From UTCHB3 sp964531325 (GTDB lineage Bacteria > Bacteroidota > Ignavibacteria > Ignavibacteriales > Ignavibacteriaceae), in NCBI GenBank assembly GCA_964531325.1, contig CAZHCW010000004.1, positions 155,951-219,950 of the forward strand: 64,000 nt of DNA, written 5' to 3'. Positions 8,230 to 16,289 of the stretch are shown piece by piece (the first letter of the stretch is position 1; each line of letters opens with the position of its first letter). The notes below the pieces were generated by a model, which saw only the letters and a program-made list of their open reading frames with translations, did not search any database and was not told where the DNA came from. A program made the position numbers and the translations under genes.

Positions 8230-8958
8230 ATGAAACTATTTGTAAATAAACTACAAACTTTGTTGAGACATGAAAGAATACTGAGTAATACTGAGATAGC
8301 TGCACTGTTTAGAGAGTATGAACCAAACTTGAATCAAACAACCATTAATTGGCGAATACACTCTTTGGTGCAATCCGGAATTATTGATAGAGTTGGAAGG
8401 GGTAAGTATGCAATTAGTTCAAGAGATAGATTTCTTCCGAATATTTCGAGCAGGATACATGATCTCAATTTAACTATGAAAAAAGAATTTCCTTATTTAA
8501 GTACCTGTTTGTGGGAAACATCAATCTTAAATGAGTTTATGGTTCATCAACCAGGTATTTTTTATACCATCGTCGAAGTTGAGAAAGAAGCAGCTGAATC
8601 AGTTTTCTATTTTTTGAAGGATCAAAAACACACGGTTTTTATAAATCCATCGAGCCAGATGCTTGAAAGGTATGTTCAGTTTGACCAACATAATGTTATC
8701 GTCAAAAATCTAATCACTGAGGCACCAACACAGTTGATTGAAAATGTAAATACAGTCACCCTTGAGAAAGTATTGGTAGATATTTTCTGTGATACTATTC
8801 TTTTCTCTGCTCAACAAGGAGTCGAGATGCGAACTATCTTTCAAGAAGCACTCAGAAGATATTCCTTAAATGTGGATAAAATGTTCCGCTACTCAGCCAG
8901 GCGAGGCAATAAGAAAAAATTTGGTGACTTTTATTCATCGATATTAAATAAACAATAG
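8230..8958 (+). CDS. AbiEi-like antitoxin / DUF6577-type winged-helix protein
   Basis: The protein (242 aa) begins with a winged-helix segment (residues 1-62: LSNTEIAALFREYEPNL, QTTINWRIHSLV, GIIDRVGRGKYAIS), the arrangement of AbiEi-type antitoxin N-termini. The rest resembles the mixed alpha/beta AbiEi C-terminal region that neutralises the toxin and helps bind operator DNA. In type IV toxin-antitoxin (AbiE) systems this gene is followed directly by a nucleotidyltransferase toxin. Here only a C-terminal remnant follows (8990-9307). A TATATTTG box and a GAGGT site precede the ATG. The family assignment rests on the N-terminal motif and context; I am fairly sure of winged helix, less sure of the exact Pfam family. 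Confidence 0.6.
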   Translation: MKLFVNKLQTLLRHERILSNTEIAALFREYEPNLNQTTINWRIHSLVQSGIIDRVGRGKYAISSRDRFLPNISSRIHDLNLTMKKEFPYLSTCLWETSILNEFMVHQPGIFYTIVEVEKEAAESVFYFLKDQKHTVFINPSSQMLERYVQFDQHNVIVKNLITEAPTQLIENVNTVTLEKVLVDIFCDTILFSAQQGVEMRTIFQEALRRYSLNVDKMFRYSARRGNKKKFGDFYSSILNKQ

Positions 8959-8989
8959 ATAATATATTTTTCAAACATCGCTTTGTATT

Positions 8990-9307
8990 GTGAGCAGAGG
9001 AACGGATGGTATAGGTGACTTTGAGCAGTTAAGAACGGGATTAAAGAGAGTAACAGGTTTTATTTTCTCAGAGAACTATCACATTGAGAAAGCAATCACT
9101 CATGCCACAAAAGCTGCATATCTTTCAGTTTTAATCAAACATAATGCAGCAAATTTCGATAAATTCAGTCCATCGAACAAAATGGAAAATTGGAAAATTG
9201 ATTTACCCTACAATACCAAACTTAATAAGCTTAAAAAAACCAATCCTGAAGCTTTCTTTTATTGGTTCAAAATGTTCGATTTAGAGAGGGCAAAATATAA
9301 TAATTAA
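8990..9307 (+). pseudogene. C-terminal remnant of an AbiEii-like nucleotidyltransferase toxin
   Basis: The frame (GTG at 8990, 105 aa) matches what I recall of the tail of AbiEii/AbiGii-type toxins: DFEQLRTGLKRVTGFIFSE, then HIEKAITHATKAAYLSVLI, then KLNKLKKTNPEAFFYWF near the end. The upstream two thirds, which should hold the nucleotidyltransferase GSxxxxD-type catalytic motif, are absent: only 31 bases separate this frame from the AbiEi-like stop, and an in-frame stop lies at 8960. The remnant begins without a good ribosome-binding site. Most likely an internal deletion removed the catalytic domain and left an orphan antitoxin. It could instead be a short unrelated gene. Confidence 0.5.
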
Positions 9308-9344
9308 AAGCTGCAGAAGTATTACTAGTTTTGGAGATGTTGGG

Positions 9345-9432
9345 GACGACGCTGAAGTCGCTTCATTTTCATGTGAGTATTGCATTAACGACAAAATCAA
9401 AAAAGCTTATGTGGGGATAGTAATCTATCCCC
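9345..9432. repeat. Palindromic intergenic element, REP-like or terminator
   Basis: GGGGATAG (9413-9420) and CTATCCCC (9425-9432) form a perfect 8-base-pair hairpin with a TAAT loop. A second short dyad, CGAC...GTCG, lies just upstream (about 9347-9360). On the minus strand the hairpin is followed after a few bases by six Ts, so it may terminate the secreted FG-GAP gene that ends at 9520. The GC-rich palindromic style is unlike the surrounding AT-rich DNA and would also fit an interspersed repeat. Confidence 0.35.
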
Positions 9433-9519
9433 GGCCTGTTCTGTTACAAAGCACAAAACAAAATGAATACAAACATAATGTAAAATCTTGCATGTTTCAT
9501 TTTTGTAATTTTCTTTTAT

Positions 9520-11091
9520 TTATTTAATGTAAACCACTTTGACGGTTTTGGTCGTCCCACCCTTCTGCGCCTCAGAAGAAACCCTTATCATATAGGTGCC
9601 GCTTGAAATATTAAGCAAGTTGAAATCTATCTCCTCACTATGTTCACCTTTTGTTCTGAAGGAAGTACTTTTATAAACCTCTTTTCCCATTATATCATAA
9701 ACTGTAATGTTGACTTCACCTTCCATCGAAATTGTGTACTTGACATTCGTACTTCCACTGAAAGGGTTTGGACTTGGATAAATTTTTATTTCTCCTGGAA
9801 GTTCTGGACTTGATTCATCCTCAATACCGGTTGGCTTCCTGACTCCTTTCATAATATAGATCCGATTATTAATGCGAGGAAATCCCTGGTATTCTGCACT
9901 CTCACCTATACAAATGTCGTCAACACCATCACCTGTTACATCCCCTATCCAGCCTGAAAAATTGGGGCTGTTGTCGAAACTAAAAGAATATTCATCCGCT
10001 TTCTCTGTGGGTATGGGGTTACCACCAAGAAACAGACGAGCAGAATAATAAGAAATATGAATGATCAGATCGTTGTAACCATCCTTATTCACATCTCCAA
10101 TTGGAACAGTATGGGTTGTTGCCGAGTTTTGCAGATTTAGTCCTGCTTCCTCGGAAAGGTTTGGGGGTTTACTACCGTAAGAAATTGTTTTGGTGTACCA
10201 GTAAGGAAAGATGGTTCCTGTATTGCGAAGAACAATTTCCCCTTTTTCATCACCATTCATGTCATTCACCGCAATGATATTCGTCGTATCATAAATTTTA
10301 AAAGTATCGGAGAAAGCGAATGAGGAAATACCGTAGTAGAATTTCCGAAAGGGGCGATCTGGGATGTTCATTGGTCGATATTCCATTGAAATATCTGTAC
10401 ATCCATCACCATCTATGTCAGCAAATTGTTGAAATACCGATGAATGGTTACCTAAAAAATCCGGATGCATATTGGAATCCGAGAGCATGTGATAGGTTGG
10501 GAGTGTGTCCGTGCTACCTGTTTCAAAAAATATGATACTACCACCGTTGGTAGGTGTTTGTGAATTCGCTGCGACTAATTCCTCCCATCCATCACCATCA
10601 AAATCGATCGGCCAATTTTGTCCCTTGAAGAGAAGAAAATTGTTGCTTGAGTCGGCAAAATTGAAATGGAATGTGTAATCAGATATTGTATCGATGGCGG
10701 GACCCCCATAGTAGATCTTAACTATTACCGGTGCGGGTCGAGCATCAGTTGCAATAACTATATCCCGGTAACCATCTCTATCCCAATCAGTTGCAGTAAC
10801 CGCACGAGGATATGATGCGGGAATGGAGAATACAGGCTCTGAAGATATTGGGTTACCGCCCCGGAAAAACATTGCGTTCGCCTCTCGTAAGCTGGGGTCA
10901 GGTCGGATACTTAGTACGAAGTCATCATATCCATCATTATCTTGATCTCCCATGTACACAATTGATTCATACGAAAAATATCCCTCCTTGCTGAAAACAA
11001 CAGTATCAAACTGGGCATTAACTTCACCAAATACAGAAAGTGTAAAGAATAAAGTAAAGTACAATTGACGGTTAAAATATTTGTATTTCAT
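9520..11091 (-). CDS. Secreted FG-GAP/VCBS repeat protein with T9SS C-terminal sorting domain
   Basis: The ATG at 11091 is preferred over the one at 11112 because GGAG lies 6-7 bases upstream and a signal peptide (KYKYFNRQLYFTLFF to NAQ) starts there; the product is 523 aa. The mature part carries at least seven FG-GAP-like calcium-binding motifs spaced through the protein, such as DQDNDGYDDFV, DWDRDGYRDIVIA, DFDGDGWEELVAA, DIDGDGCTDI, DVNKDGYNDLII and DVTGDGVDDICIG. This predicts a beta-propeller. The last 80 or so residues (PSPNPFSGSTNV, VYDIMGKEV, SSGTYMIRV) are a type A T9SS sorting tail, so the protein is probably exported and surface-attached or released. Function unknown. Its leader carries the long hairpin at 11124-11194. 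Confidence 0.85.
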   Translation of the reverse strand: MKYKYFNRQLYFTLFFTLSVFGEVNAQFDTVVFSKEGYFSYESIVYMGDQDNDGYDDFVLSIRPDPSLREANAMFFRGGNPISSEPVFSIPASYPRAVTATDWDRDGYRDIVIATDARPAPVIVKIYYGGPAIDTISDYTFHFNFADSSNNFLLFKGQNWPIDFDGDGWEELVAANSQTPTNGGSIIFFETGSTDTLPTYHMLSDSNMHPDFLGNHSSVFQQFADIDGDGCTDISMEYRPMNIPDRPFRKFYYGISSFAFSDTFKIYDTTNIIAVNDMNGDEKGEIVLRNTGTIFPYWYTKTISYGSKPPNLSEEAGLNLQNSATTHTVPIGDVNKDGYNDLIIHISYYSARLFLGGNPIPTEKADEYSFSFDNSPNFSGWIGDVTGDGVDDICIGESAEYQGFPRINNRIYIMKGVRKPTGIEDESSPELPGEIKIYPSPNPFSGSTNVKYTISMEGEVNITVYDIMGKEVYKSTSFRTKGEHSEEIDFNLLNISSGTYMIRVSSEAQKGGTTKTVKVVYIK

Positions 11092-11123
11092 TGCAACTCC
11101 AATTAAAATCATTTAAAACAAAA

Positions 11124-11194
11124 AACGGAGATCCACACATAACCATTCCTTCGGGCAGCGAACTGTCCGCGGGGGCAATGTGTCAATCTCCGTT
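11124..11194. ncRNA. Strong structured element in the leader of the FG-GAP gene
   Basis: A 71-base element with nested complementarity: 9 bp outer stem (AACGGAGAT 11124-11132 with ATCTCCGTT 11186-11194), 6 bp inner stem (ACACAT 11135-11140 with ATGTGT 11178-11183), and a 7 bp GC-rich hairpin (CGGGCAG 11152-11158, loop CGAA, CTGTCCG 11163-11169). On the minus strand, the direction of the adjacent gene, it ends in TTTTTTGTTTT and would look like a terminator-bearing leader about 30 bases before the start codon. On the plus strand a G-U wobble replaces the A-C mismatch in the inner hairpin, so the strand is uncertain. No known riboswitch class was recognised. Confidence 0.5.
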
Positions 11195-11719
11195 CTTAAT
11201 ACGGGACTACTAAACACACAAACTATTTAAAGATTAACAATTGTCTGCTACGGCTAATTCACCGTCTATTGTTTATCTTATCGATATGGGTCTTCCTTAA
11301 AATAAAAAATTAACTCTCCTGGAAAGAAATTACATTTAAAATTTGATAAAGTCAAGAGGTTGAAAAAATAAATTTTCAACGGAACCCTATTATTCAAGCC
11401 TTGGAGTCAACCTCTATTGACTACAAAAACAATCCCGATATCTGCATCAGCTAAAATGGAATTGAACTTGTGACAAATGTCACCAGTATGTAGAATATTT
11501 TTCAGTTTTAATACTGGTTGAAAGTTCGTCTTGGAGCATGTTTTATTAAATTGTGTAAATTAAGAGTTAATAAAGGTGCCACCAAATTTTCGGATGAGCT
11601 GAAAAATTTGGAGAGTGCAGTCAGCAAAAAAAATAAACTTAAGAAATAAATTGATTTTAATGGTGAATAACACTAAATTTGTAATTCGTTTAAAAAAAAT
11701 CCCGGAGGCAATCTTAAAT
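11195..11719. other. Intergenic region upstream of the PpiD/SurA-like gene
   Basis: About 525 bases between divergent genes. Besides the hairpin element at its left edge, it holds a GTGACA-AA-TGTCAC dyad (11470-11483), an ACCAGTAT/ATACTGGT inverted repeat nearby, and a 9-base stem CCAAATTTT/AAAATTTGG (11582-11590, 11603-11611) in the likely leader of the foldase gene. No RNA gene or reading frame with a recognisable product was seen. Confidence 0.5.
11470..11483. promoter_or_regulatory. Dyad-symmetric candidate operator
   Basis: GTGACA and TGTCAC flank a 2-base spacer, giving 6-base perfect arms. The form is reminiscent of Crp/Fnr-superfamily sites, though the spacer is shorter than usual. 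It lies between the divergent FG-GAP gene and the foldase gene, so it could serve either. Confidence 0.25.
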
Positions 11720-13792
11720 ATGGGTAACATGGAAAGGATCAGGAGTTTAGCTCCATGGTTCATTCTTACAGTTGGTGGAATCTTCATATTGTTTATGGTC
11801 GTCAGTGACATGAATTTCTCGAATTTGATGAATGACAGAGGAAACATTGGCGAGATAAGTGGTGATAAAGTAACTGTTCAAGAATTTGAAACCTATTATC
11901 AGAACTATCTGACACAGCTAAAACAAAGTGGCCAGGAGCCTGACATGACTAACGAGTCGATGTTCAGAGAACAAGCCTGGGAGCGATTTGTACAAGGCAA
12001 AATAGTAGAAGCTGCATACAAAAAGTATGGCATTACAGTATCTGATGATGAAGTACGCAATGTAATTTTGGGAGATAACCCTCCTGAATATCTTAAGAGC
12101 CAGTTCATGGATTCGAGTGGTGTTTTTAAGCGAGCTGAATATGAAGCAGCGATTAAAGACCCGCGGAACAAACAAAATATCGTGATGGTTGAAAATGCAG
12201 TCAGACAACAAATACTTGGTGAAAAACTCCAGGCAATTGTTGGTGCCGGCGTTGTTGTAACTGATGCTGATATCAGAAGAAAATTTGTAGATCAGGAACT
12301 CAAATTGAGTGCTGAATATGCACTCTTAGATTTGAATGTTTATCCCGACTCAACAATCAAACCGTCCGAGGACGAACTTAAAGATTATTATTCGAAGAAT
12401 AGTTACCTTTACAAACAGGATGCAAGCCGCAAACTGAAATTTGTAACTTTAAAAATTGTTCCTTCTGCCAAAGACAGTAATGCAGTAATGACACTTTTGA
12501 ACAATGTTGTTAAAAAGATTAAAGCTGATTCAATGAATACATTTCAGAGTTTTGTTGAATCACAAAGTGAATCCCCGTATTCGAAAGACACTTTGTCGGT
12601 AAATATGGTCCCTGCCGGATTGATGGCTAATATCTCAACAATCAAAGGTGGGGAAGTTATCGGACCTGTTGCAGGAGAAGGTGAGTTTGGTATCTATAAA
12701 ATTTCTGCTGTCGTGGAAGGAACTGATCCGTTTGCAAGAGCTGCTCATATTCTTCTTCCCAAAACAGATAATGATAAAGCTGACCTTGAAGCTGCCACCA
12801 AACTTTATGAAGAGCTTAAAAACGGTAAGAATTTTGAAGCTGCCGCCAAAGAGCTTTCAAAAGATCCCGGTTCTGCCGCAAGAGGTGGAGACCTTGGATG
12901 GTTTGGCAAAGGCGCTATGGTTAAACCATTTGAAGATGCGTGTTTCAACGGACCTGTTGGACAGATTCAAGCACCTGTTAAGACCGATTATGGTTACCAT
13001 ATCATCAAAGTTCTTGATCGTTCATCAAAAAAATTAGTAATTGAGAAAATTGTTAAAAAGCTCAATTATTCACCTGAAACGATGACAATTGTAAGAAGAG
13101 ATGCTGAAGACCTCCTAAAACTTGCCAAAAGTGAAGGACTTGAAAAGGCTGCCAAATCAAAAAATCTTCAGATGCAGGAATCAACTCCTTTTACTGAGGA
13201 TGTGGCTGCAGTACCCGGACTTGGATACAGCAGAAATCTTGTGGCATTTGCTTTTAAAGAGGGTCTGAATGATTTTTCACCGGTTTCTTCGGTTGGCGAT
13301 CAATTTGTTGTGGCTCAGATAACAGAAGTTAATGAAGCAGGAATAAAGAAATTTGATGCGGTAAAAGAAGATGTTACCGGTGGTGTCATCCGTCAGAAGA
13401 AATATGCAATGGCATTGGAGGTTATGAATGGAGTAAAAGGTAAGATAGGAAATGATCTTGCAAAAGCTCCTTCATTCGACAAAAACATCCGTTTTGGAAC
13501 AGCAGATTCATTTTCAGTTGGTGGTAATATTCCCTCACTTGGAATCGATTATGCGTTTAGTTATGCTGCTACCAAAGCCGAACTCAACAAAGTTAGCGGT
13601 CCTGTTAAAGGGATGCGAGGATATTACCTGATGAATGTTAAAATGAGACAAAATTTTGACGAACAGAAATATCTTGCTCAAAGAAATACAATCAGAGATC
13701 AAATACTTGGCGAGCGTCGTCAAGCTGCGTTCCAACAGTGGATGGAAACGATGAAAAAAGAGGCAAATGTAAAATACTTCCCTCAAAATTGA
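11720..13792 (+). CDS. PpiD/SurA-like peptidyl-prolyl isomerase, membrane-anchored
   Basis: The product is a periplasmic foldase of the PpiD/SurA type (690 aa from the ATG at 11720; GGAGG at 11704-11708). The frame is open further upstream, but the conserved start is the short cytosolic MERIRSLAPW followed by one helix (about residues 12-31), the PpiD arrangement. A SurA-N-like helical region follows (about 45-190). A single parvulin domain is clear near residues 345-445, with ARAAHILLPK, AKELSKDPGSAARGGDLGWF and DYGYHIIKVLDR. A second C-terminal region (about 490-680) resembles a degenerate parvulin repeat. In this phylum such proteins assist outer-membrane and secreted protein folding, fitting the T9SS-rich context. 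A terminator follows at 13805. Confidence 0.85.
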   Translation: MGNMERIRSLAPWFILTVGGIFILFMVVSDMNFSNLMNDRGNIGEISGDKVTVQEFETYYQNYLTQLKQSGQEPDMTNESMFREQAWERFVQGKIVEAAYKKYGITVSDDEVRNVILGDNPPEYLKSQFMDSSGVFKRAEYEAAIKDPRNKQNIVMVENAVRQQILGEKLQAIVGAGVVVTDADIRRKFVDQELKLSAEYALLDLNVYPDSTIKPSEDELKDYYSKNSYLYKQDASRKLKFVTLKIVPSAKDSNAVMTLLNNVVKKIKADSMNTFQSFVESQSESPYSKDTLSVNMVPAGLMANISTIKGGEVIGPVAGEGEFGIYKISAVVEGTDPFARAAHILLPKTDNDKADLEAATKLYEELKNGKNFEAAAKELSKDPGSAARGGDLGWFGKGAMVKPFEDACFNGPVGQIQAPVKTDYGYHIIKVLDRSSKKLVIEKIVKKLNYSPETMTIVRRDAEDLLKLAKSEGLEKAAKSKNLQMQESTPFTEDVAAVPGLGYSRNLVAFAFKEGLNDFSPVSSVGDQFVVAQITEVNEAGIKKFDAVKEDVTGGVIRQKKYAMALEVMNGVKGKIGNDLAKAPSFDKNIRFGTADSFSVGGNIPSLGIDYAFSYAATKAELNKVSGPVKGMRGYYLMNVKMRQNFDEQKYLAQRNTIRDQILGERRQAAFQQWMETMKKEANVKYFPQN

Positions 13793-13804
13793 TCTAATTT
13801 TTTG

Positions 13805-13851
13805 AACCCCATCTTTAATATTGTCGATTGGCAATTAAGGTGGGGTTTTTT
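13805..13851 (+). terminator. Intrinsic terminator after the PpiD/SurA-like gene
   Basis: AACCCCA (13805-13811) pairs with TGGGGTT (13841-13847), with further weak pairing inside the loop, and is followed by TTTTTT. It lies 13 bases after the stop codon at 13792. Confidence 0.75.
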
Positions 13852-13885
13852 ATATCGTTACGATAATTATAAATTGGATGTTGAA

Positions 13886-14593
13886 ATGAAATTTTTTTTG
13901 ACTATCGCAGTTTATTTTGTCACAGTTTTCTCATCAGCTTCCGGACAGGGGACCTTCGAGATCTCGGTTGGAGCCGGTTACAGCACATCTTCCCGGATTT
14001 ATCCCTATAGCAATGCATCAGACTATGATTTAAGAGAGATCGAGATTGGTCTTGGGTCCCGTGTTTTCCCACATCTGGCTATAAGTTATGATCTTACTGA
14101 TGATATTGCAGGGGTAATATCGGTTGAATATTTGAGGAAAGAAACACAATACTACGGGCAAACGGTGGATAGTGATGCCGGCACCATTTATATACCCGTA
14201 AAAGACGGTTATAATTTTGTACCGGTTGAACTCACGGTAGAATACTGCCTTCCTTTCAGCTCTGAAAATTTCAGAGTAAATATTGGAGGTGGCGCCGGAC
14301 TCTATTTCTACAACTCTCTCAGAGAGGTGGCAGGGATTTCTCTCTCTTCGGGGGGGTCAAAAGTGAGTTACGGCATTCATGTTTTAACAGGATTAGAGTA
14401 TTATTTGAATCAGAATCTAAGTTTTTTTTTCACGATGAAATTCAGGGATCCCGAGGTTGAGTTTAATGGTGAGTATGAGTCTCTCAATGGAACATATAAG
14501 GGGAAGACGGTGAGTTTGGGGAAAAGAGATTTTTATCAGAAACTTTCACTTGAAGGAAGCATATTTCTCCTTGGTGTAAAATATGGATTGTAA
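13886..14593 (+). CDS. Outer-membrane beta-barrel protein
   Basis: The ATG at 13886 is chosen because it has GGA 6-7 bases upstream and begins a signal peptide (MKFFLTIAVYFVTVF, cleavage after ASGQ); an upstream ATG at 13802 falls inside the preceding terminator. The mature protein of about 215 residues alternates hydrophobic and polar residues in short strands (GTFEISVGAGYS, EIEIGLGSRVFPHLAISYDL, NFRVNIGGGAGLYFYN, GIHVLTGLEYYL) and ends on an aromatic-containing strand, typical of OmpA/OmpW-like 8-stranded barrels. Specific function unknown. It is followed by aroK after 6 bases, probably a shared transcript. Confidence 0.7.
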   Translation: MKFFLTIAVYFVTVFSSASGQGTFEISVGAGYSTSSRIYPYSNASDYDLREIEIGLGSRVFPHLAISYDLTDDIAGVISVEYLRKETQYYGQTVDSDAGTIYIPVKDGYNFVPVELTVEYCLPFSSENFRVNIGGGAGLYFYNSLREVAGISLSSGGSKVSYGIHVLTGLEYYLNQNLSFFFTMKFRDPEVEFNGEYESLNGTYKGKTVSLGKRDFYQKLSLEGSIFLLGVKYGL

Positions 14594-14599
14594 ATCTGT

Positions 14600-15163
14600 A
14601 TGAACCGCAATGAACTTTTGTTTTTAACAGGATTTATGGGGACGGGGAAGACCACACTTGGCAGAGTAATCGCCAATTGTCTTGGATGGGATTTTTATGA
14701 CATTGACCGTGAGATCGAGAAAGATTCAGGTCGTTCTGTGTCAACAATCGTAATTGAACATGGTGAAAAACACTTCCGTGAACTCGAAAAGAGAAAACTT
14801 GTTGAGTTATGCAGTAAAAAAAATGCTGTAATATCTCTTGGTGGAGGTACATTAATTGACTTATCAAACCGAAAATTGTGTAAAACACACGGACTCGTTA
14901 TATACTTAAAAGCGGATTTGCCGGTAATTTATCAGCGACTTAGAAAAAAAACGAATCGACCCCTGTTTCGGTCTGAAATGGAGGAAGAGATGACTGAAAA
15001 AGAAGCAATGGAAAAACTTACTACACTTCTCGAACAGAGGAGGGAAGGTTATGAGGATGCTGATATCACGATTGAGACAGACGCCCGTGACTTTGGAAAG
15101 AGCATAGATAAAATTGTGAGAAGAATAAGGACAGGAAAGCCTGACTCGCGGAGGACCATTTGA
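14600..15163 (+). CDS. aroK: Shikimate kinase
   Basis: Phosphorylates shikimate to shikimate 3-phosphate in chorismate biosynthesis (187 aa). The P-loop is GFMGTGKTT (residues 11-19); D34 and D36 of YDIDREIE, R60 of HFRELE and the GGGT loop (81-84) are the shikimate and ATP contacts known in this family. NRPLF in the lid region is also conserved. The 3' end overlaps aroB by four bases, an arrangement (aroKB) found in many bacteria. No sign of damage. Confidence 0.95.
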   Translation: MNRNELLFLTGFMGTGKTTLGRVIANCLGWDFYDIDREIEKDSGRSVSTIVIEHGEKHFRELEKRKLVELCSKKNAVISLGGGTLIDLSNRKLCKTHGLVIYLKADLPVIYQRLRKKTNRPLFRSEMEEEMTEKEAMEKLTTLLEQRREGYEDADITIETDARDFGKSIDKIVRRIRTGKPDSRRTI

Positions 15164-16230
15164 GAAATATTACCATTGAAAGCAACAACGGGTCATTTAA
15201 CTACTCACTCATTTCCTCGATTGATGGAGTGATTGGTAAAATTGAGAGTATCTGCAACTCCCACAGTTGTTTCTACATTGTCGATTCCAATGTCCATGAA
15301 ATTTACCACGACCAATTTAAACATCTCTTTAATGATAAAAATTGTTTTGTATTAAAAGCCACCGAAGAATTTAAATCATTCGATAGCATCTACAGGATAT
15401 ATGATTTTCTACTCGAAAACAATGCTGACAGGAGTAGTTATATAATCGTTATTGGCGGGGGAATAACAGGAGACACGGGCTCTTTTGCAGCTTCTTCTTT
15501 TATGAGAGGAACCAGATTGATTCATGTTCCTACCACACTTCTTGCGATGGTTGACAGCAGTATTGGCGGGAAAACCGGAGTCAATTACAAAAAGTATAAA
15601 AATTTTATCGGCAGTTTTTATGAACCGGAGCAGGTAATTACTTCCTCAAAGTTCCTTTCCACACTTAAGCAGGTAGATGTTCTCAGTGGAATGGGGGAAG
15701 TGTTGAAGTATGCGTTAATTGATTCAAACTTTTTTGATTATTGTTTTTCACGGCTCGACGGCAGTCTTGATTTGCCCGAAGATGATCTGCTTTATTTGAT
15801 AGGTAAGTCGGCACAGATAAAAAACGATGTAGTAACTCAGGATAAAAAAGATTTAAAAATGCGACATTCTTTGAACCTGGGGCATACTTTTGGTCATGCT
15901 ATTGAATCGGTTTCAGGATTTTCGGTAAAACACGGTATCGGTGTGATCGCCGGACTACGAGGTGCAACATTCCTCGCCAACAAAATGGGTTTTATGACTG
16001 ATAACATGATGGAGAAGGTTTTAGATATCCTGTGCAGATACAAAGTAGATGAAAAGATTAAAACCTACTCCACTGAATCGATCCACACAGCAATGCAGGG
16101 GGACAAAAAGAGAGTGAAGGGTGAGGTAAAGTTTGTGTTAATAAGTGAACCCGGAGATTTATTAATTGATGTTAGTGTAAAAAAAGAAGATGTTCTCTAT
16201 TCAATCGAACGAATGAAAGAAACCATCTAA
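15160..16230 (+). CDS. aroB: 3-dehydroquinate synthase
   Basis: Converts DAHP to 3-dehydroquinate, second step of the shikimate pathway (356 aa, NAD and divalent metal dependent). The TTG start at 15160 overlaps the aroK stop (TTGA). NAD-binding and active-site motifs are present: GGGITGDTGSFAASSFMRG, HVPTTLLAMVDSSIGGKTGVN, the metal ligand Glu in GMGEVLKYALI, and metal-binding histidines in LNLGHTFGHAIE and KHGIGV. Two substitutions relative to common AroB (GDTGSF for GDMAGF, GMGEVLK for GMAEVIK) are conservative. It completes a two-gene aromatic amino acid unit with aroK. Confidence 0.94.
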   Translation: MRNITIESNNGSFNYSLISSIDGVIGKIESICNSHSCFYIVDSNVHEIYHDQFKHLFNDKNCFVLKATEEFKSFDSIYRIYDFLLENNADRSSYIIVIGGGITGDTGSFAASSFMRGTRLIHVPTTLLAMVDSSIGGKTGVNYKKYKNFIGSFYEPEQVITSSKFLSTLKQVDVLSGMGEVLKYALIDSNFFDYCFSRLDGSLDLPEDDLLYLIGKSAQIKNDVVTQDKKDLKMRHSLNLGHTFGHAIESVSGFSVKHGIGVIAGLRGATFLANKMGFMTDNMMEKVLDILCRYKVDEKIKTYSTESIHTAMQGDKKRVKGEVKFVLISEPGDLLIDVSVKKEDVLYSIERMKETI

Positions 16231-16289
16231 CTTTCAGATTTTGAATCAAATTAATCTAATATTGGATACTCACTCAACTCAAACAATTA

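Noticed and set aside
11124..11194. Known riboswitch or SRP RNA identity for the hairpin leader
   Set aside because: I compared it by eye with cobalamin, TPP, c-di-GMP, c-di-AMP, SAM, fluoride, ZTP and bacterial SRP RNA signatures; none of their conserved loop sequences is present, so it is reported as an unclassified structure.
13802..13885. N-terminal extension of the beta-barrel protein to the ATG at 13802
   Set aside because: The extension would lie in the terminator of the preceding gene, and the signal peptide and ribosome-binding site point to the ATG at 13886.
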